A program made the position numbers and the translations under genes. From Candidatus Omnitrophota bacterium (GTDB lineage: Bacteria; Omnitrophota; Omnitrophia; Omnitrophales; Danuiimicrobiaceae), in NCBI GenBank assembly GCA_016206945.1, contig JACQQP010000158.1, positions 1 to 8,302 of the forward strand: a stretch of DNA of 8,302 nucleotides. The letters are read 5' to 3'. Shown piece after piece: positions 1-5,962 of the stretch (position 1 is its first letter; each line of letters begins with the position of its first letter). The notes below the pieces were generated by a model. The model searched no databases. It was not told where the DNA came from and saw nothing but the letters and a program-made list of their open reading frames with translations.

Positions 1-6
1 ACCACC

Positions 7-40
7 CTGAGCGAAGTCGAAGGGCTGAGCTTGTCGAAGG
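7..40. repeat. Two adjacent CTGAGC...TCGAAGG repeat units
   Basis: Two head-to-tail units are seen: CTGAGCGAAGTCGAAGG at 7-23 and CTGAGCTTGTCGAAGG at 25-40. They share both ends and differ in the centre. A third partial unit, CTGAGCGAA, lies at 73-81. From memory, units of this kind are scattered between genes in many environmental bacterial genomes; this window alone cannot show copy number. They sit upstream of otsA and are probably not coding. They could be a REP-like element or part of an upstream gene's 3' region. Confidence 0.6.
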
Positions 41-57
41 ACTGCCAATTTCAATTG

Positions 58-80
58 TCGCTCACCACAGTGCTGAGCGA
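58..80. repeat. Short inverted repeat (7-bp arms)
   Basis: TCGCTCA at 58-64 and TGAGCGA at 74-80 are perfect reverse complements around a 9-base loop. The right arm contains part of the third CTGAGCGAA repeat unit, so this hairpin is probably part of the same repeat family. No T-run follows on either strand, so it is not called a terminator. Confidence 0.45.
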
Positions 81-129
81 ACACACAAAATCAAATGAGT
101 TGAAGCACTAGGTTGTCATCTCCCTCCAT

Positions 130-164
130 GTCATTCCTTCCCCCATAAAGGGGGAAGGAATGAC
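130..164. repeat. Perfect 15-bp-stem hairpin upstream of otsA
   Basis: GTCATTCCTTCCCCC at 130-144 is exactly complementary to GGGGGAAGGAATGAC at 150-164, with a five-base loop ATAAA. The stem ends 48 bases before the preferred otsA ATG. Only a weak T-run follows (CTTTCC), so a classical intrinsic terminator is doubtful, although the stem could still stop or protect a transcript from upstream. It may also be a dispersed palindromic repeat. If it lies within the otsA leader it would be a very stable mRNA structure. No convincing sigma70 promoter was found between it and position 1. Confidence 0.7.
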
Positions 165-212
165 TTTCCAAAAAAGCATGTGGGAATGACCGGGTGCGGA
201 GAAACGATCTTT

Positions 213-1694
213 ATGTGGACTAAAAAACAGCTTCAAGAAACGATGAAAGCCAAGATGACGGATTACCTTTTGGTGGTCGTCTCCAACCGCCAACCCTACA
301 GCCACGTGTTCAAAAGCGGCAAGGTCATCTGCCAAAGACAACCAGGGGGTGTGGTCACCGCTTTGAGCCCAGTCCTTGAAGCAACCAACGGCATTTGGAT
401 TGCGGTTGGCTCAAGCCCATTCGACCGCCAAGTATTGGATTCCAATTCGAAAGTTAAACTTCCTCCCGAACATCCAAGCTATGAACTTAAAAGAATCTTC
501 CTTTCCAAGGAAGAATTAGATTCCTACTATTACGGTTACTCGAATGAAGGTTTATGGCCCCTTTCCCACATCGCATACACGCGACCTTTTTTTCTTACCT
601 CCGGCTGGGAAGCTTATCAAAGGGTAAACAAAAAGTTTGCAGACGCAATTCTAGAAGAAGTGGGAAATCAAAAAGCGTTTATATGGGTCCAAGATTTTCA
701 CTTAGCTCTCGTCGCCAAATATTTGAGGGAAGCAAATTGTTCCAATATCATTACGTCCCTGTTCTGGCATATTCCCTGGCCCAATTCAGAAGTCTTCCGC
801 ATCTGCCCTCAACGAAAGGAACTCGTGGAGGGCCTCTTGGCTTATGATCTACTGGGTTTTCAAATCCGCTACCACTGTGATAATTTTCTCCAAGCGGTCG
901 ATCGCGAACTCGAAAGCAGAATTGACCGAGAAAAAATGTCGGTCAGTTTTCAAAATCGAGAGACCTTTGTTCGGCCATTTCCGATATCGATTGATTTCCA
1001 AGCCATTTCAAAAGAAGCAGAATCAAAGGAGGTGGCGTCCGAACTAGAACGTATCCGAGAAGAATTTGCATTGGGTGACAAGAAAATCCTAGTTGGGATA
1101 GATCGAATTGACTACACAAAAGGAATTCCGGAACGATTCCGTGCGATTGACCGTTTCCTCGAGAAAAATCCAGAATACAAAGAGAAATTTGTATTCTTCC
1201 AACTCGGACAAGTCAGTCGAATCCACATCCCTCGTTACAAACAGCTCAATGATGAATTGAACGAATTGGCCGTGGAAATTAATTGGAAACATTCCCAGGG
1301 TTCGTGGGCACCCATTATTTTTACGCGGACTTACATGTCTTACCAGGATATCCTCGCTCTCTACCGTATGGCAGATGTCTGCTTCGTCAGTTCGCTTCAT
1401 GACGGAATGAATCTGGTAGCAAAGGAATTTGTTGCGGCGCGCTCAGATTTAAACGGCGTGCTGATTCTCTCCCAATTTACCGGAGCATCCCGCGAACTGG
1501 AAGATGCGCTTCTTGTGAATCCCTACGATATTGAGGCGTTTGCCGGCACCATTGTACAGGCGTTCCACATGCCGCTTGAAGAACGGGAAAAACGAATGCG
1601 TAAAATGCGCGAAGTTGTGGAGCAAAACAATATTTATCGTTGGGCGGGCAAGGTGCTCTCGCAACTTTTGAAATTCGAGTTTCAAGAGGTCTAG
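213..1694 (+). CDS. otsA: Trehalose-6-phosphate synthase (GT20)
   Basis: This cytoplasmic GT-B glycosyltransferase should transfer glucose from UDP-glucose to glucose-6-phosphate, giving trehalose-6-phosphate. In 493-residue numbering from the ATG at 213, visible landmarks are SNR with R26 (acceptor site), the QPGGVVTAL donor loop near 43-51, LWP near 114-116, QDFHL at 160-164, HIPWP at 186-190, RIDYTKG at 298-304 (R298 and K303 match E. coli R262 and K267), and DGMNLVAKE at 397-405 (D397 and E405 match D361 and E369). All catalytic positions are intact and the length is normal. The ATG at 213 is preferred because GGAGA lies at 198-202; an upstream GTG at 180 gives 504 residues, and ATGs at 243 and 255 are also possible. 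The HIPWP...RICP...GLL pattern belongs to a subfamily broader than E. coli OtsA, so acceptor specificity is inferred mainly from the adjoining otsB. Confidence 0.93.
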   Translation: MWTKKQLQETMKAKMTDYLLVVVSNRQPYSHVFKSGKVICQRQPGGVVTALSPVLEATNGIWIAVGSSPFDRQVLDSNSKVKLPPEHPSYELKRIFLSKEELDSYYYGYSNEGLWPLSHIAYTRPFFLTSGWEAYQRVNKKFADAILEEVGNQKAFIWVQDFHLALVAKYLREANCSNIITSLFWHIPWPNSEVFRICPQRKELVEGLLAYDLLGFQIRYHCDNFLQAVDRELESRIDREKMSVSFQNRETFVRPFPISIDFQAISKEAESKEVASELERIREEFALGDKKILVGIDRIDYTKGIPERFRAIDRFLEKNPEYKEKFVFFQLGQVSRIHIPRYKQLNDELNELAVEINWKHSQGSWAPIIFTRTYMSYQDILALYRMADVCFVSSLHDGMNLVAKEFVAARSDLNGVLILSQFTGASRELEDALLVNPYDIEAFAGTIVQAFHMPLEEREKRMRKMREVVEQNNIYRWAGKVLSQLLKFEFQEV

Positions 1695-1695
1695 A

Positions 1696-2526
1696 ATGAA
1701 ACCTTTATTTTCCAATTGGCAGGACATCGCGCCCATGATTCGAGACCGCTCTCTTCTTCTTTGTCTGGACTATGATGGAACGCTGACGCCCATTGTGCGA
1801 CGTCCAAGCTTGGCCAAGTTCAGCGCAACCGGAAAAAAGATTCTCAGAAACTTGGTTTCAATGGATGACATTAGAATTGCGATCGTAAGCGGCCGATCCC
1901 TGAGTGAAATTAAAAGTCTCGTTGGCGTGTCCGGCATAGTCTATGCAGGAAACCATGGCTTCGAACTCGAGGGGCCTTATTTACATTATGTCCATCCAGC
2001 CGCCCCGCTCGCAAAAAAGGTACTCAAAAAAATATTTAATGAGCTCAAAGAAGCCCTAGAGTCACTTTCCGGTATCTTCATCGAAAATAAAATCTTTACC
2101 CTGAGCGTTCATTATCGCGAGGTCAAGTCAAGCCAAGTGGAAACTGCGAGAGCTATTTTCTTAAAAAGCGTTACGCCTCATCTCGAGTCTTCACAAATTG
2201 TGCTCACGGAAGGAAAAAAAGTTTGGGAAGTGCGTCCCGCCGTCCGTTGGCACAAAGGAACCACCGTCTTATGGCTCCTCGGACGGGTGCTCGCCCAGGC
2301 TTCGAAACGAGTGCTTCCCATTTACATAGGGGATGACCAAACCGATGAGGACGCATTTAAAGCCATGAAACGCAAAGGCCTTTCCATTAAAGTAAACGAC
2401 CCTGGTACCCATCGCATGGCTACAAAAGCAGATTATTACGTTTCGTCCCCAAACGAGGCTCTCAAATTTCTAAATTGGGTCAAAAAGACCAAAGAGGAAT
2501 CCTGTGCCGAATGTCCAACTTGCTAA
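1696..2526 (+). CDS. otsB: Trehalose-6-phosphate phosphatase (HAD superfamily)
   Basis: This enzyme should remove the phosphate from trehalose-6-phosphate, the second step of the OtsAB route. The 276-residue protein has the complete HAD set: DYDGTLTP at 25-32 with nucleophile D25 and acid/base D27, SGR at 65-67, GNHG at 85-88, the WHKG lysine K187, and GDDQTDED at 212-219 for magnesium binding. Length is typical of OtsB. The ATG follows the otsA stop by one base, with AAGAGG at 1684-1689 as ribosome site, so the two are almost certainly co-translated. The C-terminus ends in C270-x2-C273-x2-C276, an unusual cysteine-rich tail; its DNA overlaps the start of the next gene. No membrane segment or signal peptide is visible. 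Confidence 0.95.
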   Translation: MKPLFSNWQDIAPMIRDRSLLLCLDYDGTLTPIVRRPSLAKFSATGKKILRNLVSMDDIRIAIVSGRSLSEIKSLVGVSGIVYAGNHGFELEGPYLHYVHPAAPLAKKVLKKIFNELKEALESLSGIFIENKIFTLSVHYREVKSSQVETARAIFLKSVTPHLESSQIVLTEGKKVWEVRPAVRWHKGTTVLWLLGRVLAQASKRVLPIYIGDDQTDEDAFKAMKRKGLSIKVNDPGTHRMATKADYYVSSPNEALKFLNWVKKTKEESCAECPTC

Positions 2527-3238
2527 GGCATCCGAGCCCTTCTGTTTCTCGACTCAAATCCAACTTCCAGAGCTAACGGGCTTGAAAGCCAGAAATGTAA
2601 AGGAACTTCTCGAGCACATTAAAACAGTTCCAGGCTCGGTCATTTACCACCACACCCACCGGTTTCTCCAGCAGCATCAATATCTTTCGCCTGAACCCGC
2701 CAATGATTTCGCCTACTGGGTGAGCGAAGTCCTTCAGGATAAAAAACTTGGAGAAAAACTTGCGGGAATTAACACGTGTGAATTCAATACGATACGTGCG
2801 CTCCGGGAAAGAATCATTTCAACGATTGAGACGAGCCTTGAAAAATCAAAAGGGGCTCTAAGAGAAGCGTATGAAGGTGAAGAGTTTTATTTCATTAAGT
2901 CCAATAGCTTCATTTTCCCCACTCCTTATGTGGCAACGGACCTTGAAGAATTTGCCCGGCTTCTAAAAAAAGTGACCATTCATTCCATTTATTTCCATAT
3001 GTTTGAGGCGCGCATCCGCCTTGAAAAAGGGAACGACGATTTTTCAGTCTGGCTGGAAACTTCCCTGAGAGAAAAAGAACTGGCCAAAAAAATCACGAAA
3101 TTGGATCCCTACACCTACACCATGGAAGGGCTGAGGGAGAAAATAATCCAATTTGTTGAAGACCGCATCGCAAAATTAAAAGCGAGTGAGGAACAAACGG
3201 TTTCCGTGCGGCCGACTTCGGAAAAAAGAGAACCGTAA
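2504..3238 (+). CDS. DUF5752-family protein with internal duplication
   Basis: The function is unknown. I recognise the DUF5752 pattern: an SxxYHHTHRF-like motif, then DFAYW, then LRERI. The 244-residue protein is two diverged copies of one roughly 100-residue unit. Copy 1 (about 11-112) has SVIYHHTHRF at 45-54, NDFAYW at 67-72, KLGEKL at 81-86 and ALRERII at 99-105. Copy 2 (about 126-222) has SIYFHMFEAR at 161-170, NDDFSVW at 177-183, KELAKKI at 191-197 and GLREKII at 209-215. The tail, 223-244, is charged. The GTG start is supported by AGAGGA at 2493-2498, five bases upstream, and overlaps otsB by 23 bases. Predicted soluble. Its position between otsB and treT suggests a role in trehalose metabolism, perhaps regulating or partnering the glycosyltransferase; that is inference. 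No catalytic motif of a known enzyme class is recognised. Confidence 0.85.
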   Translation: MPNVQLAKASEPFCFSTQIQLPELTGLKARNVKELLEHIKTVPGSVIYHHTHRFLQQHQYLSPEPANDFAYWVSEVLQDKKLGEKLAGINTCEFNTIRALRERIISTIETSLEKSKGALREAYEGEEFYFIKSNSFIFPTPYVATDLEEFARLLKKVTIHSIYFHMFEARIRLEKGNDDFSVWLETSLREKELAKKITKLDPYTYTMEGLREKIIQFVEDRIAKLKASEEQTVSVRPTSEKREP

Positions 3239-3240
3239 CC

Positions 3241-4461
3241 ATGCCCCAACTGAAGGATTACGAAGCTATTGTCGGAACACAAGTGATTGACGAATTGCGT
3301 CTCCTGGCAGATAAAGTGAAAGGATGGTCGGTTCAAATGGTCAACTCCACCGCTGTGGGCGGAGGAGTGGCTGAAATTCTAAACCGCATGACTCCTTTCC
3401 TGAACGAACTCGGAATTAATGCCAGATGGGACGTGATCAAAGGCGGCGAACAATTCTACAAGGTGACTAAGAAATTTCACAATGCCCTCCACGGAAAAGC
3501 AGAAGACGTGACACCCGAAGATTTCTCCATTTTCAATGAAACCAATGAAATGAACAATAAGACGCTCGAAATCACAGCGGATATCGCTTACATCCATGAT
3601 CCGCAGCCGATTGGCCTCATCCACCAGAAAGACCATAAAAAAGCCAAATGGCTCTGGCGCTGTCACATCGATGTTTCAAATCCCAACGAGCGAGTATGGA
3701 GTTTCCTCCGCCCTTTCATCGATCGTTACGATTCGGCTGTCTTTTCTGCGCCCGCGTTCAGCCAGGAGCTCCCGATTCGGCAATTTTTAATTTCCCCTTC
3801 CATTGACCCTCTCAGCGACAAAAATAGAGAACTTGGCCAGGAAACGATTGAGGGAGTTCTTAAGCGGTTCCAAATTGATCCTGGAAAGCCGATCGTCACG
3901 CAGATCTCACGATTTGACTACTTAAAAGATCCTCTCGGTGTCATTGAGGCCTTCGAAATGGTTCAGCGAAATATCGACTGTCAATTGATCCTTGCAGGAG
4001 GCGAGGCAACGGATGATCCCGAGGGAAGTGAAGTGCTCGCAAAAGTCAGGGAGCGCGCTCGCGACAATCCGGATGTCCACGTGCTTGCCATTCCGTCGGG
4101 AAGTGACATTGAAATCAATGCGCTCCAGCGCGCCTCAAGCGTGGTCGTTCAAAAATCGATTAAGGAGGGATTTGGACTCACGGTGGCGGAGGCGTTATGG
4201 AAAGCGCGCCCTGTCGTGGCATCTGCTGTAGGCGGAATCACACTTCAAGTCGCCCATAAATATTCGGGGCTCCTCTGCCACAGCGTTGAGGGTGCGGCGC
4301 TCGCCATTAAACAACTGCTCCAAAATCCTGAATATGCGGCGAAGCTCGGCCAAAACGGACGTGAACATATCAGGCAAAATTATCTGCTTACAAGACATTT
4401 AAGAGATTACCTGCTTCTCTTTCTCTCCCTTTTCTATGGAGGCGACATCATTCGCTTATGA
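3241..4461 (+). CDS. treT: TreT-like trehalose glycosyltransferring synthase (GT4)
   Basis: TreT makes trehalose in one step from NDP-glucose and free glucose; characterised Thermococcales enzymes are reversible to varying degrees. The 406-residue protein matches the family along its length: VNSTAVGGGVAEIL at 34-47 (N-terminal Rossmann loop), KKFHNALHG at 77-85, HDPQP at 119-123, WLWRCHID at 137-144, SPSIDPLS at 185-192, SRFDYLKDP at 223-231, and the EX7E element between E309 and E317 in KEGFGLTVAEALWK. Length is normal for TreT, about 410. The start codon is two bases after the preceding stop; only a weak AAGAGA lies upstream, so translation probably depends on coupling. The alternative, a related retaining trehalose phosphorylase, is less likely given the close resemblance to P. 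horikoshii TreT as I remember it. It should act in the cytoplasm. Confidence 0.88.
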   Translation: MPQLKDYEAIVGTQVIDELRLLADKVKGWSVQMVNSTAVGGGVAEILNRMTPFLNELGINARWDVIKGGEQFYKVTKKFHNALHGKAEDVTPEDFSIFNETNEMNNKTLEITADIAYIHDPQPIGLIHQKDHKKAKWLWRCHIDVSNPNERVWSFLRPFIDRYDSAVFSAPAFSQELPIRQFLISPSIDPLSDKNRELGQETIEGVLKRFQIDPGKPIVTQISRFDYLKDPLGVIEAFEMVQRNIDCQLILAGGEATDDPEGSEVLAKVRERARDNPDVHVLAIPSGSDIEINALQRASSVVVQKSIKEGFGLTVAEALWKARPVVASAVGGITLQVAHKYSGLLCHSVEGAALAIKQLLQNPEYAAKLGQNGREHIRQNYLLTRHLRDYLLLFLSLFYGGDIIRL

Positions 4462-4525
4462 AATCAAGCTGTCATCTTTTTCCTCTCTCCCACCACATCG
4501 GCGGTCGCAACAGAAAATTAAAGTT
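4462..4525. other. Convergent intergenic junction, no clear terminator
   Basis: These 64 bases separate the rightward trehalose unit from the leftward FAD-oxidoreductase gene. A weak stem, CCACC at 4490-4494 with GGCGG at 4500-4504, has one G-U pair and no following T-run. CGACATCAT at 4443-4451 and ATGATGTCG at 4528-4536 are complementary but far apart and lie partly in coding sequence. Neither amounts to a convincing intrinsic terminator. Confidence 0.5.
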
Positions 4526-5956
4526 TTATGATGTCGGCGCGGTTCCTAAATCTGCGCCTTGGCGGATGAGCTCGGCTTGGACTTCCTGATTGGGTACTTG
4601 CCTTGGAAATTTTTGACCTTTTGCGGCCAATGCCGCACAAACTCCTGCCGCGTGCCCGAGCGCCATGGCCACCGGCATGACGCGGTAAGAGGAATGCGCC
4701 TCGTGAGTCCCTGAAATGCAGCGGCCCGCCACTAAAAGGCCTTCCACATTCTGCGGCAAAAGACAACGAAGCGGAATATCATAGGATTCTTCCGGCGGAA
4801 GACGTTTCAACAGGGTTCCTGTCCCTTCTGGATTGTGAATATCGATTGGATAAGTGCTTCGTGCGACGACATCCGGAAACTTGCGGGCGTTCAGAATATC
4901 CTCCGCCGTTAAAAGATAATCTCCCATAATCCTCCTCGTTTCCCGCACGCCTATGGTCGAACCGCTTTGCACCAAATATGCGTTTTCAAAACCGGGTACA
5001 TAGCGCTTGAAAAAAGCAACGATCTGACGCATCTGATGCCTCGATTGCCACTCGGCATAAGAAAGATCCCATACGTCGGTCCCAAGAACCCGTGTGACAC
5101 GTGTGCTGTTGACGCTCACCTCCCGCTCGTTGGGGGTCGCAAAAAAGAGAAGATCCTCGCGCGCGAGTGCCAATTCGCCGGCAGCGGTAGCTTTTTGAAT
5201 GAGCTCCCATAACCCATGAACGCCTTTCCACTGATCAGGATGTTCCTTCACATAAGTTTCGAATGCGGCTTTCTCGAATTCCACCATTCGAAACATTAAC
5301 GTCATCGGCTGCACCAACCGATCATCTTCCCTACCAACTTCATAAGGCGCCCCCGCTTGAGCGGCCACGTCTCCGTCACCGGTACAATCAATAACCGTCC
5401 GTGCACGAATCACCACGGGTCCTGATTTCGTTTCAAACACAACCCCATTGATTTTGTGATCGTCTACCAAAGCCTCGCTTGCAAAAGCATGAAAGAGAAA
5501 GTGGACCCCGGCTTCGTTCAACATTTCCAAAGCAACCAACTTGAAAATTTCTGGATCGAACGGCACGGTGTAACCCGTCTTAAACGAAGGCGTAATGGCT
5601 CCCTTGGCTTTTACAAGATTCTCGAGCAGTTTCTTCAGGACGCCGGCAACCACGGCGCTTCCACCCGGTCCGTGGTCGGTACGAAAAAGTGTGACGGCTC
5701 CCTCTTTTTCGGTGCGAGGTTTCTCCGTAAAAAAGGACATCAAGGGCATGACCAACGCCGCGGTCGCATTTCCGCCCAAAAACCCATATCGCTCCGTGAG
5801 GATCACATCCACCCCCGTCGCGGCGGCTCCGAGGGCTGCGCCCAGACCCGAAGGCCCTCCTCCGACCACCAAAACGTCCGTTTCGGCAGCGAGTTGAGCG
5901 CGGCGTGGCGGGAGTTCAATAAAGAGGGGTTGAGTAGGCCGGCGAAGCGCGGGCAC
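4526..5956 (-). CDS. FAD-dependent oxidoreductase (PF12831 type)
   Basis: This 476-residue flavoprotein has the two-dinucleotide-binding fold. DVLVVGGGPSG at 27-37 is the Rossmann loop (G32, G34, G37), E55 ends the second strand to bind the FAD ribose, and LGGNAT follows at 60-65. CTGDGDVAAQAG at 191-202, VNSTRV at 282-287, IGVRETRRI at 335-343 and the C-terminal GLLVAGRCISGTHEAHSSYR at 406-425 are typical of PF12831 proteins, whose substrates are mostly unknown. No signal peptide or membrane helix is evident. The GTG start lies 6 bases after the pyruvyl transferase stop and in the same frame (TAG AAA ACC GTG). No ribosome site is visible and no other good start occurs before the FAD loop, so coupled translation is likely. 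The substrate cannot be named; the neighbour hints at cell-envelope sugar chemistry, which is weak inference. Confidence 0.85.
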   Translation of the reverse strand: MPALRRPTQPLFIELPPRRAQLAAETDVLVVGGGPSGLGAALGAAATGVDVILTERYGFLGGNATAALVMPLMSFFTEKPRTEKEGAVTLFRTDHGPGGSAVVAGVLKKLLENLVKAKGAITPSFKTGYTVPFDPEIFKLVALEMLNEAGVHFLFHAFASEALVDDHKINGVVFETKSGPVVIRARTVIDCTGDGDVAAQAGAPYEVGREDDRLVQPMTLMFRMVEFEKAAFETYVKEHPDQWKGVHGLWELIQKATAAGELALAREDLLFFATPNEREVSVNSTRVTRVLGTDVWDLSYAEWQSRHQMRQIVAFFKRYVPGFENAYLVQSGSTIGVRETRRIMGDYLLTAEDILNARKFPDVVARSTYPIDIHNPEGTGTLLKRLPPEESYDIPLRCLLPQNVEGLLVAGRCISGTHEAHSSYRVMPVAMALGHAAGVCAALAAKGQKFPRQVPNQEVQAELIRQGADLGTAPTS

Positions 5957-5962
5957 GGTTTT

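Noticed and set aside
55..141. TTGTCG, TTGAAG and TTGTCA as -35 boxes for otsA
   Set aside because: None has an acceptable -10 hexamer 16-18 bases downstream.
180..212. GTG start at 180 for otsA, adding 11 residues
   Set aside because: The extra residues are not conserved-looking, no ribosome site precedes 180, and GGAGA at 198-202 favours the ATG at 213.
4490..4504. Small CCACC/GGCGG stem as a possible terminator
   Set aside because: The stem has five pairs including a G-U, with no run of T after it on either strand.
4443..4536. Complementary CGACATCAT and ATGATGTCG flanking the convergent junction
   Set aside because: Only nine bases each, separated by 76 bases, and partly within coding sequence; chance is a sufficient explanation and there is no T-run.
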